Below are positions 21,611 through 32,476 of a DNA stretch of 64,000 nt, in pieces. The notes beneath the pieces are model-generated. The model searched no databases. It saw nothing but the letters and a program-made list of their open reading frames with translations, and was not told the DNA's origin. The DNA lies in NCBI GenBank assembly GCA_025266875.1, contig JALLLT010000046.1, forward strand, positions 124,001 through 188,000, read 5' to 3'. This DNA comes from Fennellomyces sp. T-0311 (lineage: Eukaryota > Mucoromycota > Mucoromycetes > Mucorales > Lichtheimiaceae). The position numbers and the translations under genes were made by a program. Positions within the stretch are counted from its first letter, which is position 1. The number at the start of each line of letters is the position of its first letter.

Positions 21611-23156
21611 ACCAGATTAATAAAGTATGGGTCTAAGCACCATATTGTTTATAGCTTTTATATCTTATCCAGTACAGAAGATACTGATATCTAATTTGTG
21701 ATATAACGGTACTCTGTATATATTTTCGCAAGTAATCGGGTACTACATACCTAGTACATAGATAAGACCGTTACTCACGTATATATATAAAAATGTCTTT
21801 GTAACCATATCATCCTGAATGTCTGTAAGATGAATTCATTAAGAAGCCAAACGTTATATGCTGTAAACAATGCATACAGAACAGTTATTGTCCAGGCTGT
21901 GGGAAGAGTGAGTGACGCGGTTTGTTTGCAAAGCCTTGCTTTTTGCAAAGAATTACTGCGATCTAGTACTTCGCAAAAAGTGTGGATAAACTGCACCATT
22001 GCAGTAATAACCAATAAGAAAGGTGAAAATATGGAAAGCTTATAATGCACTTATACATGTATAACTATTATATGACGTATGGATTACTTAAAATTTCACC
22101 GTATTTCCACTCTGCTTCCGGCTTTCTTTTGGCACCCTATCAAAACTTGGTAAATTGTCAGTAAACTAGTTTGTGGTAAGATTACACTATAATTATCGTT
22201 GCTACCATATCACTTATCATTATAAAGTGCTCAAATAGGCACTTATCCTTTGCTACTTGGTACCAAAGCCGTTCAAAACCATAAATTCAGTTTGCTTATA
22301 AGCTAAATACACGCATAAAATCATGACAAGAAACAAAACAACTGTCCTTTTCGCCGTCATACTTGCCTACTGCTTGCAACAGCAGTATTTAAAGGCATTG
22401 CCATACATTTCGCTCATTCGCTCATATGTTCCAATCACTTTCTCTGTCGACTGCGGAATGTCCCCAGGCATGCCATCCTCACCCAATCAATGGGTTGAGC
22501 CAATGAGACATTGACTTCAGAATACCTGCATTGTATAAGGCACCCTTAATTGCTTCGTGTCAAATAGTTTATATCTAAAAAATATGGCAGACCAAAAGAA
22601 ACGAAAAGGCGTTCCCGATCCGCGAACCCTAATTTTGGAAGTTGAGATGGAGACCAACACCAACAACAACAATTATACTATATGACTACAACTACTCGAA
22701 GATACTTTTGTCGATCGAATATGGCAACTGTTCATTTACGTCTAACAACATAGTACAATAACAAACTGAAAATGCCACAGTGTGAAAGCAGTTCTTCGAT
22801 AGATAATTTGTTCTAGTAATGAACTCAATAACGAATATAACCCTTATTTGTTTGTGTTAATATGAAATGTTGCATTTACTTCTTCGGTCTCATTAATTTA
22901 TAGAATTGAACCCGTCGCTGTCATATTATGCTATACAGGGTTTTTCACCAAGAGAGCCCTACCAAAAAACAGGGGTGCATACTATCCTTCACATATGATT
23001 TTCGGTTTCCATCGAAGCTCGATATTTATCTACCTTAATAGAAAGGTATAGAGCGTATTGGAAGCTATTTTTTTCTTTTTTATCCCTTTATACACTTCAA
23101 AAAAAGGAAGAATGCATTCAAACATCCCCCAGGACATGTAATATCGGCCAAAATTT
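21611..23156. other. gene-poor stretch with only doubtful short ORFs
   Basis: Two weak candidates on the plus strand: 22323-22514 (63 aa with a hydrophobic start MTRNKTTVLFAVILAYC) and 22584-22685 (33 aa starting MADQKKRKGVPDPRTLILEV and ending in an Asn-rich run). Neither has flanking exons I can support. The rest is AT-rich spacer. Confidence 0.35.
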
Positions 23157-23960
23157 ATGGCAATCAGGGCGTGGAATATTCAGTTATTCGGATTAAATTT
23201 TGCAGAACAATTTCCCACAGTGATTATTACGCAATCACTAGAGACTCTATGCGTTTTAGCATTTAGTTTCATTATAGTTCGTATCATGGACACGGTTAGA
23301 AAGCCAAAGGAACTTGACAATCCTGCCAAATACCGCACCATGGTTCACTATGGATGGGGTAACGCGGTGTACAAGGAGTACATTGCCAGCGGCAAATCCG
23401 AGTATTTGTTCACAGAGGATGGCTTGCCTACTTCACCGTTGCCAGAGGGATGGAAAGATCATATCGCAGATGGACAGTCCACGGGTATGCTATTCGTTAC
23501 CATATCAAGCAAACACTTTCGGTCCTACAACCTTGAAGCTTATCGGCTTGGAATACAAGCGATCCATTTCTTGCCCGTCATAGTGGAGGGTAAAGTTGTA
23601 ATGAATACATTATCAAGGCCAACGTTCTGCGCTGGATTTCTATCGTTGACCGAAAATTGCTCGAATTGCAGTACCTTTTTGGAGCCAACCTTTCGAGATG
23701 ATTACTGGTTCAATATCTACGCAGTGGTCAAAAAGGACAAGAACTGTTATAAGACGATAGGTGTGTGTCTTTTTCATGTAGATCTTAATGTCAGCTCACT
23801 TGTCAAGTGCAAACAAACCTTTTGTATCAAGTAGTATAAGTTACATTTTCCCTGAGACTTAAACACATTATTAGCGATACTTGCCATCCATCACCTTTTA
23901 ATAAGGTTAACTATTGGTTATTCGGTCATACAAGCATATCTAGAAAAGCAGATAATGTAA
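23157..23960 (+). CDS. unrecognised protein with N- and C-terminal membrane segments
   Basis: A two-exon gene. Exon 1 is 23157-23760 (201 codons plus one base) and ends at a GT donor. The acceptor AG at 23873-23874 joins in frame to CGATACTTGCC..., giving a 29-residue C-terminal tail with stop at 23958-23960. Total about 230 aa. A hydrophobic segment lies near residues 26-44 (SLETLCVLAFSFIIVRIM) and a second in the tail (AILAIHHLLIRLTIGYSV). The middle (YGWGNAVYKEYIASGKSEYL, later VIVEGKVVMNTLSRPTF and a CxxC in ENCSNCSTFLEP) appears soluble. Reading through the intron would give only a shorter C-terminus without the second membrane segment. No family is recognised; neighbours give no hint. 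Interpreted as a lineage-specific membrane protein. Confidence 0.6.
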
Positions 23961-24945
23961 ATAAAAAGTACTCCTTTGGTTTATCATCCAGTTATTAGTC
24001 GTGCTAAATTTTAGAGAACTAAAACAGGATCAAAAATACAATATTGGTAAATATCTCAAGAGGCGTGATTGGACTTTGTACAATAAAGCACATCTTTTAT
24101 GTCCTTCATTATTCTTTTCGCTTATTTTATGATTCAAGGGTTGTGATGTTGCAAATATGGTAGAACTTATTTGATTTAGTTTTTTTTTCCCATCATGTTC
24201 CACGGCATTTCAAAAATAAGTTTTTGTGGAGTGATAAGTACTCCCTGGATCACCTGGTGAATCAAGCTTTATAGTCATGTTTAAGTCTGCTAGCATAGCT
24301 TCCCACTCAAATGTGTACATAAAGTAGATTAAACATGCAAAAAATCAATTACAACGTACATGTCTCAGATTATCTACCGTCTTTGACATTATCCTTATGC
24401 AATTATTGTGCTAGCCAATACGGAAGCCTATTGATAACTTTGGGAAATGTTCAAGTTTAGGCAGCTTTGAACGAATTTGTTGCTGATCGACGCTCATTTG
24501 CTATCTTGAGGAATATCGAAGCATAAATTTTAGATATCGATGAAAAACATCGTGCGTATTACACAGGACAGTGGACGCTTTTATCGCACTCAATTACTTA
24601 TAACGACCATATTGTTCACGACTGCTCTGCAAGAACTTGAATATCATTTTTTTAAAAAGAAGTTCAAGCATTGTAATCCTACAAGATGTACCAGAGTTCT
24701 TTAACGGAATCAATGAGTAAACTGCATCGTTGGGCACATGATAGACCTGTTGCTTTCACATTAGCGCAGTGTTTGGATATATTATACTATCAAAATATTG
24801 TAGCCATATCCATAAATAGACGGTTATATCTGCCTAACAGCGAGCTATTAAAATTTAATTCTTTTGTAATTTTATGGATGAATTCTTATCTTTAGATCAA
24901 GCATTGCGAACCGATCACTTCATAGCCGGATAGATAGTCCTGAGA
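23961..24945. other. AT-rich intergenic, no gene seen
   Basis: Very AT-rich with short open frames only (for example 24686-24895). Nothing supported. Confidence 0.5.
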
Positions 24946-26724
24946 TTATGGAGATGGAGGCCATTCGTTCTCGACTGGTACAATAACTGTTGCCAAGGAC
25001 GTGAATATACGAGTGGTTGTGGTGAGATCAGAAGTATCGGTTGTTTTGAAGGTGTGCGTTGCAGTGCTGAGAAGTGTAGTGGGGACAGTTGAGGTTAAAA
25101 CTGTAGTGACGACATCTACTGTTGTTTCATGAGTGACTGTAGTGATCGCTGTATTGGTAGTTGTCAGCGTTTCAACACTTGTTGTCGTCGTTGTAGTCTC
25201 TGTCATCGTGGTAGTTTCCGGATCACAAGACGTCGATGAACTTTCTGACGTCGATGAACTGTCGGATGTCGATGAACTGTCGGATGTCGATGAACTTTCT
25301 GATGTCGATGAACTCTCTGATGTCGATGAACTCTCTGATGTCGATGAACTCTCTGATGTCGATGAACTCTCTGATGTCGATGAACTCTCTGATGTCGATG
25401 AACTTGAAGGTTCTGGTGGTGCGTAGTCGGCGACAGGGAAGCATCCTCCGTAAGATCCGCATTTGAAATCTTTAATCATGTTGCCCGGGGAATAGACATT
25501 ATTACTGAACCATTTCCCGCCTAAGCGTTCATCGGACTCCCAATGAACCACATTCCATACTTACAATATTCATATTAATATGTCATAATCTCCGTACACT
25601 ATTGTCTCAGTCACTGAAGATACTATATACCTTTTGGAGCCAATATCAGCCCTTCGAATAACCCATCTCCCATGAAAAAGACCAGAACTATCGAACTAGA
25701 CGTACTAAATTCGGAAGTGTCTGCTCTGACAGGATATATATTGAAAATGGTTCGACACGTTGGAAATCCGATACTAACATTGTCGGTTGAAACCTGTAGT
25801 GTGGATCTTTCGGTAACGGCTATCTAGAATTGATTGGTTTATCGAATTGTGTGGGACAGCTATCGAAGCTAGAAACTTACGTTGACAACAATTGTAAGGC
25901 CGTCATCAATTATTTCGCTTAGGTCTGGTCCTGACCATTCGCTGCCGCCGAAAAGTATACCATTGGGTGACGAGAGCGAGTCCGCTGGCTGGCCTGAGCA
26001 TGTTCCTTGCGGTGACTTTGATTCGCAAGTATCCAGGGTAAACACATGGTAGCTGGGATGTGCAGGCTGGTCGGTAATACGTGTAACCTTTCCATCGGCA
26101 TCAAACTTGTAATCAGGCGATAAGTCATAAAGGTATTTGGAAGCAGTTAAAAGACCATCATGGAGACTTTCAAAATCAATCGGGTTTTTGGAACTTTCCA
26201 ATGAGCAGGATTCACCCACTGGGTTTACATCTCCAGTCACAGCCGATGGCGAGTAGATGTTTCCATAGATGTCAAGTGTGCTGCCAGTGCTAATGTAAGA
26301 GCGAGCGACCAATCCGTAGCTGTAAATATCGTTCGCTCCAAGCTGACAGTCCGCGGGATTTTCTCTAGCTACGGTCGTCCCCTCTACTGATGCTTCATTA
26401 TAGCTTCCGTTACTTGCAACCGGTCCGGCAAACCCTGACTTAGCATCTAAGAACGAATAAAAGTTGACGATCATAAAGTGATTGTACTATTATCAAAAAT
26501 ATGTATGATTAGAACATTTTGGACGTAGGTCAGACAGCTGTTGTAACTCTTGATTTCCTTACAATATCTCCCAGTGTACTAATTCCCTTCTCAAGTGGAC
26601 ATGCAGTAATGTCTGGCTTATTTTGTCGTGGTTGCCAGTCATAGGATATTGCTGGGTATAGTCTGTTGCACAATACAGTGTTTGCCACTGCCAAAAGTAT
26701 CGCTGTTTGTCCGATGACTCGCAT
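24946..26724 (-). CDS. secreted choice-of-anchor-A domain protein with Ser/Thr stalk
   Basis: Encodes a secreted, probably wall-associated protein. ATG 26724 opens a signal peptide (MRVIGQTAILLAVANTVLC). Exon 1 ends at a GTAAGG donor (about 26570) and joins in phase to YNHFMIVNFYSFLDAKSG near 26485. The main domain resembles the choice-of-anchor-A (collagen-binding-like) beta-helical fold: NFYSFLDAKSGFAGPVASNG, later NIYGN-like STLDIYGNIYSPSAVTGDVN, then NPIDFESLHDGLLTASKYL, and after an intron VLVFFMGDGLFEGLILAPKG. The last exon has a cysteine pair region (FKCGSYGGCFP), a run of SSSTSE repeats (25229-25408) and a Thr-rich stretch, ending NEWPPSP. There is no C-terminal hydrophobic GPI signal. 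Domain assignment is by pattern; adhesion is inferred. Confidence 0.72.
25229..25408 (-). repeat. 18-bp coding minisatellite, 10 units
   Basis: Ten tandem 18-bp units of the form GATGTCGATGAACTCTCT (plus-strand view). Units 5-9 are near identical and outer units carry a few changes. In the gene's frame each unit codes for a permutation of SSSTSE, so unit gain or loss keeps the frame and changes stalk length. Confidence 0.95.
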
Positions 26725-26791
26725 TAAGAAAGAGCGAGAAATGGTATGATTAGATTCAAATAACTTCTTTTATTTGAACCATAATCTAAAG

Positions 26792-26799
26792 TATATATA
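26792..26799 (-). promoter_or_regulatory. TATA-like element of the anchor-A gene
   Basis: TATATATA about 70 bp upstream of the ATG at 26724. Sequence match only. Confidence 0.4.
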
Positions 26800-27556
26800 C
26801 TATCAAGCGATGGAATGATTTTTGAATTATTTTAAAGCGGACTGCGTAGAAGAAAACTCATTCTTGAGTGATTTACATCGAGATGCTTACATGTAGTAAC
26901 GAAGCTTGAATTCCCTGTGCCTGTCTTCTTGAAAGTTGTCGTTTTCGTGTGGTGCAATTTCTCTTGACCCGACGAAATTTTTTAGGTTTTTTAAATCTAC
27001 TTCACAACGTCATGCATTCATCTAGTTTCTCTGTAAGATAATGATAGCTTATTATAGTTATAAGTGCAATTCTGTGAAAATTTTAAATTACCTCGTTTTC
27101 AAAAGTAGAAACCATTTTAAAAATGGTGCTTAAGCAGGGGAGAAGTACAGATGTTACACTTTCCATTGTCCGAAACCCATAAAAGAGCACTAGTGTAGTA
27201 GGATTATCCATCATTAGAGCCCTATCCTGCTGCTTTTACCGTGTGTATGGTACTATAGAATTTCAAAGTACCCTCCAGAGGGTGCTATATCTTCTGAAAT
27301 GTCAAGTCTTATATAATAATTGGTATGCCCCCTAATGATAACTTGCCAGCACTTCATTTCCTCGTTATTGCTAAATTATAAACAGCCTTCTTCATATTAC
27401 ACACGTCTACCGCTCATCCTACCTGGTATCTATACCGCTATAACCGATAAGGGTTAGCATATGCATATGCTTCTTCTTATGTTAAATTAACTTGTATATT
27501 TTCAAAGTTCTGTATAAAGAGAGTTTTTGGAGAAAATTTGACCTTCCAAGGATTTT
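26800..27556. other. intergenic, no gene seen
   Basis: AT-rich spacer between the anchor-A gene promoter and the LTR-like repeat. No coding pattern. Confidence 0.5.
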
Positions 27557-27673
27557 TGTGGTGTCGCTTAACGAGAAAAGGCTTTCGAATGACGAGACCA
27601 GAAATTAGCTTATGTTTTATTGAAGAAAGTTACTTTCTATTTATACTGATGAATACTCGGGACGGCGAAGGGG
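27557..27673 (+). repeat. LTR-like interspersed repeat, copy B
   Basis: Same element as 9522-9638. The exact 31-nt shared block is 27570-27600. Starts TGTGGTGTCGC. It ends about 160 bp upstream of the nucleostemin ATG, so it lies within or next to that promoter. Confidence 0.7.
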
Positions 27674-27832
27674 TCCCAGGGCCGATTAAAACCATGAAGT
27701 TATAACTATCTAATGTCGAATGGGCGAGAATAGACCAGGCCAGTAAAAATACAATTAGCAGAGCAAAATTTTTATTGATTTTCATGCGAGCCACTCCGAC
27801 CAGTTACAAAACTTACTTAGCAACTAGAAATC

Positions 27833-29976
27833 ATGGGTGCCATTGGTGAGTATTGATTCGAGGAAATGTCATTTGAAATGAGCCACTGAATGCATTGTTA
27901 GGAAAGAAAAGTGCGCGCGATAACCGACGGAATGCTCCTAGTAAGTGTTTTTTTTTCTTCAAACTATTGGATCGATCTCAAGTACTGATCCTGGATCGAT
28001 CGTTTTTTAGAATTAAAGAAGGATCCCGGTATCCCGAACCTTGACCATTTTAAAAAGAAACAAGCCAACAAGGAAGAAGAACGTAAAAAGAAGGTAAAAC
28101 TCGCCCAGCTCCTGAACACATGTTGTTTGGCTCACTCTCAGTCGTATATAGGCAGCTGCAGTGAAGGAACGACAATCCTTAGCACGACAGCAGTTACAAA
28201 ACAAGAACCGAAAATTCGGCCATACGTCGTTATTAGATATGGTTCACAATGCGCAACAACGGGGTGATGCGTTCAACGACCAGCACCCGGAGACAGTAGA
28301 CGAAGGCAAGACATTAAAAGACGCCGCATTGAGTGGCGAGAAGGACAACTCTCGAAAGGCGTATTTCCGGGAATTCAAAAAGGTGCTGGAGAATGCCGAT
28401 GTGGTACTGGAGATTCTGGATGCTCGTGATCCATTGGGCACTCGAACACGCCACGTGGAGCGAATGATCATGGACAGCGGCTTGAACAAAAAGATCGTTC
28501 TGGTCCTGAACAAGATCGATCTTGTTCCCAAGGAAAACATTGAACAATGGCTCAAGTATCTACGCAACGAATACCCGGCTGTGGCATTCAAGTCATCTAC
28601 ACAAAGTCAACGGCGCAACTTGGGTCGCGTCAACGTATCGGCAGAAGAAGCAGCGGACCATATGATGAACGGGTCGGAATGTTTGGGTGCTGATGCGCTG
28701 ATGGCGTTGTTGAAGAACTATTGTCGTAGCGCACATATCAAGACCTCGATCACCGTGGGTATCATTGGCTATCCCAACGTGGGCAAGTCTTCCGTAATCA
28801 ACTCGTTGGCACGGGCCAAGGTTTGCGGTGTGGGGTCGACTCCAGGTTTTACCAAGGTGGCACAACAGATTACGTTGGATAAGAACATCAAGCTGCTGGA
28901 TTGTCCCGGTATCGTTTTCGCAACACAAGGACAAGATGGTCAATCAGATGCCGAGATTGCTTTGAGAAACTGTATCAAGGTGGAACTGTTGGAGGATCCA
29001 GTTACACCAGGTAAAGTGGGGAAGGCTATATTGGCATTTTTTTTTCCAGCTCACACACCAAGGGACTAGTGGAGGTGATTGTGTCAAAAATCCCGACGGA
29101 ACAGCTGATGATGATGTATGACGTCGGCTACTTCAACAATGCACACGAGTTTTTGGTGCTACTGGCGCAACAGCGTGGTAAACTGAAAAAGGTACAAGGA
29201 AGGGAAAAACCTGCAGTTGTGGGGTGATGTTTAATGCGACTTGTTGCAGGGTGGTATTTCCGATATACATCTTGTGGCACGTGCAGTATTGCAGGACTGG
29301 AACGGTGGCAAGATTCCTTTCTATACCATGCCACCCGCCAACAGGCCTACGCAAGCCCAGATCGTTTCTTCGTGGGGTCAAGAAATTAATATCGACGCGC
29401 TGCAAGCCGCTGACCAGTCAGTGTTGAGCGGACTGCCAGGCAACGCCGAATTCGGAAGTACTGCCGTCATCATGGTGAGCTGATTTTTTTGTTAATTGTT
29501 TATCCGTTTTCTTTTTAGTGCTAAAATTATAATTGTTGCTTAGCAAACCTCAGATGCCGATATGATGGACGTTCATGATGACTCAATGGCTTTATCCGCC
29601 GAGTAAGTTTTTTTTGCCATCCCTTTGGGAATGTGTCATAGTCTAACGCTTGTGCAGGAGTACCCCTGGCGCAATGGTGGATGATTCGAATGAAACTGTG
29701 CAAGCGTCTGGGCTGACAGTTCAAATCGAACGCATGCGCATGAAAAAGAAGGGATCGGGACCGAGTCAACCCCAACGGCTGTTTACGGCTGAGGAAGAGG
29801 AGCTGCTAAATAGCCTTCAGCGGAATCAGATGCTTGCCAAGGAACGGAAGCTCAAGCAAAAGAAGGCGCGCAGACAGCTGCAGGATGGCAGTGACGATGT
29901 GGCGGAGGAGGATGAACCAATGGCCATGATGACAAACGACGTACTACTCCCTGACGATGAGGATGAAGATCTCTAA
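27833..29976 (+). CDS. NUG1: nucleostemin/Nug1-type GTPase for 60S ribosome assembly
   Basis: Circularly permuted GTPase of the nucleostemin (GNL3/Nug1/Grn1) family, needed for nucleolar maturation and export of 60S pre-ribosomes. Exon 1 is only 13 nt (ATGGGTGCCATTG); exons 2-4 give a basic N-terminus ([20 protein letters not shown] and then [14 protein letters not shown]) with nucleolar-signal character. The permuted order is visible: G5-like DARDPLGTR (near 28425), G4 NKID (near 28510), G1 GYPNVGKSS (near 28770), G2-region STPGFT and G3 DCPG (near 28905). A coiled basic C-terminus ([12 protein letters not shown]) and acidic tail end at 29976. About six introns. An LTR-like repeat lies just upstream of the start. 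Confidence 0.94.
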
Positions 29977-30101
29977 TTGTATTGGTCCTGTTTCCGTCGC
30001 ACCGGTTTCCTTAAAAAGTAACGCCCACACCCTTTGATATAAAATAGCGAGCAAGTTTAATTCTTTTTTTCTGTATTCTCTTTCTTCTTCCAACTCAAAC
30101 A

Positions 30102-30338
30102 ATGCTTTCACAATTTCTTAACCAACTTCGCGTGCATCTCAAGCACTCGGGCCAACGACAATCATCCAGCATCAGCGAGCCCCGAGAAGAGCTCGGTACA
30201 GCCATTTCATCCTATACAAGAAGCGCCTTTGCAACTGATATTCCAACTCAACGACGTCCAAGAAGCACGTTTGGCATGTCCGCGCAGCCCACCGATGACT
30301 TTGTACAAAAGGACCTGATTTCAAGCTCTTGGAATTAA
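30102..30338 (+). CDS. small hypothetical protein (78 aa)
   Basis: Single-exon reading frame starting MLSQFLNQLRVHLKHSGQRQ and ending DLISSSWN. A CT-rich tract (TTTTTTCTGTATTCTCTTTCTTCTTCC) just before the ATG is like leaders of expressed genes here. No domain, signal peptide or membrane segment recognised; Ser/Arg-rich. It lies between two 3' ends (nucleostemin and GT61), so it could also be transcribed 3' sequence. Confidence 0.4.
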   Translation: MLSQFLNQLRVHLKHSGQRQSSSISEPREELGTAISSYTRSAFATDIPTQRRPRSTFGMSAQPTDDFVQKDLISSSWN

Positions 30339-30459
30339 TCCTGACATATACCATACACTTTCTTTCCTCGCAGCACGATCATCTGTAAAAAAAAAGTTTC
30401 ATTTTGTACATAGGTTTATGATAATTACGTAAATACAAATTATTACATTCTATTCTTGC

Positions 30460-32263
30460 TTACTCATGCCAGCTCCCTTTCGGTGGGCCTATGGGATCCA
30501 GTGGCCATGCCTTCATGGATCCCTCCTTTTCTGAGCCGTACACGTTGAGCCCAAGCGCATACTCGCAATTGTACCCGCAGCACTTCTCCATATCGCAGAT
30601 TTGACGATAGGACATGTTCTTATACTCTTCCATTTCTTGCAGCGACCGATGAATAAAAGGTACGAGACGAGTCAGATCGGCTTGTCGCGGCGCACCTTTG
30701 AGGTAGTCCAGCGATGCCAAGCGAGCTGTCTGTGGATCAATGTTTGGTAGATAGTCCTGGATGCATTGTTCAGGCGAACGATCGGCTGTCCAAGCAGCGC
30801 ATTCCTCAACAACTGCATCTGATGGTAACCGTACACCAAAGTTTTCGAAGACTCGCTTCGCATTTGCAGCATCTGTTTCCACACATTCCATGGAATTACA
30901 CTAATAAAAAAAAAAGGAGTGTTGCATATTGAGGGGTGGATGTTCTTTGTATGTATGTATGTGTGTGTGTGTGTGTGTGTGCCTTTGTGGCATTGCATAC
31001 CTCAAAATTAAAGAATCGCCTGCCCATCGCAGTAAACGGGTAGCCGAACCAATTCTCGGAGTAGCCGCGACCGTTGATGCTAATGACAATTGAGTTGTCT
31101 TTCATAAAGATGGCAGCGCCCTCCTGGGATCCGTGAGGCGTAATCAGCATATCGACATCATGCATTAGATATGCTGTGCTGGCCAACGAACATCCCTTAT
31201 CAAAATCGATCAGTTTGATGGTGTATCTGTCCTTTAGCGCATTGATCAGCTCTTCCTCGTTGGTGATGCGCCGGCTCTTGGAGCGGTTGATGATGGCCAC
31301 CACCTTGTCTGACATTTTCGATGCTGGTTTGAGCACCTGGACAGATTCCACACACGCTTGATCGTCTCTGTTGGTGTCATGCAATAAGCTGTGCTCGTTG
31401 TGCTCTTGCCAATGACCCTGCGTGATGTAGTAATCAATCGCGTCGTCTCGGAATTGGGCATAGATGTCGGATTCAATGGGGGTTTCGCAATAGTAAGAGA
31501 GCGAGCACGCATCGGCTGTCCCAAGGACGGCCTTGCGGAAACATACAGGCCCATTGTCTTTCAAACGGATCTGCTGGTCACTGGTCAAGCTGTGGGTATC
31601 GGTCACGATGTCTCTGCCGTTGGTAATAAAGTCAGCGGTGAAAAGAGGCTGGCCCATGTGAGGGTAAGAGAAGGATACGCCTGCGCGGTATAGCCAGCTT
31701 TCATTGTCTCCGCCGTGCTTCTTCATTGTACTGTTTTTTTTTCAAGAGTTAAATCACAAAATTCGCTCGATATATTGCTGAGATCTACCGGTAGAGTGGC
31801 ATAAGTCCATTGAACAGCATATGCGAGAAATGCTCGGGCGAGTACAACCCGTACACAAAGAGCGTTTCGTTTCTGAAAGGAACGCCTCCGCTGGCATACG
31901 GCCATTTGATTTTGGGCTGGTAGAAGACATCGCCCTCAGCATCAGCATTGACCAAGTTGACATTGAGATCGCGCTGCATTTGGGCTTTCAATTCGTAACT
32001 GTCTGCGACAACAAAACCACCTAGCAGTTGTGAGGGGTGAATATACGGTTGTCATGACAAAGTAGGCGAGGCAAACCTGAATGATCGACACAGAAATTCT
32101 CAATGACACATTGGCGAGTTCGGTGGGATGATCCCGAGCATTGGTAGGTGGAGACGGGGCCCTGTCTGCGATGGGTTGTATAGTAGTTGTAGTAGAGGGT
32201 GGCGACGAGAGTGAGGGTGAGCCATGTCGCAATGATTGCCTGGCAAGTCTTGCGGCGGACCAT
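30460..32263 (-). CDS. GT61-family glycosyltransferase (type II membrane protein)
   Basis: Encodes a Golgi/ER-type glycosyltransferase of family 61 (DUF563; the family of EGF-domain O-GlcNAc transferase and plant xylosyltransferases). From ATG 32263, a short basic tail (MVRRKTCQ) and one hydrophobic segment (AIIATWLTLTLVATLYY) predict type II topology. The catalytic region in the long exon (31726-30998) includes VVAIINRSKSRRITNEEELI and the conserved nucleotide-sugar loop MLITPHGSQEGAAIFMKDNS, followed by FGYPFTAMGRRFFNFEV. The C-terminal exon (30891-30460) has CGYNCEYALGLNVYGSEKEG. The sugar and acceptor are unknown. The last intron contains a (TG)n microsatellite. The start is divergent from the septin gene, 213 bp away. 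Confidence 0.82.
30949..30981. repeat. (TG)n microsatellite in a GT61 intron
   Basis: ATGTATGTATG followed by about 11 TG dinucleotides, within the last intron of the GT61 gene. Likely polymorphic; close to the splice donor (reading minus strand). Confidence 0.9.
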
Positions 32264-32476
32264 GGCTGGGGAAAGAGTGAACAGCGGTTTCCACGCTGTG
32301 AAACAAGCGACGAATAAGGTAGGCAAGGTTACACCCAAGATATAGCAGGTACCAGCAAAGGAAAGAAAAATCGGCTCGAACTGGGCTCACCTCCCCCTCT
32401 CCCTTTCCTCTCTTTTCTCTACTTTTTTTTATTCTCCAGGGAATTTCCCCATTGCGACCTTACGACTCCATCATCA
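32264..32476. promoter_or_regulatory. divergent promoter, GT61 / septin
   Basis: 213 bp between the two start codons, with CT-rich tracts (CCTCCCCCTCTCCCTTTCC and a T-run) upstream of the septin ATG. No specific factor site recognised. Confidence 0.45.

Noticed and set aside
25133..25466. Plus-strand frames across the minisatellite coding DVDELS or MSMNSL repeats
   Set aside because: Frames stay open only because the repeat unit is a multiple of three; the minus-strand SSSTSE frame belongs to a gene with signal peptide and domain.
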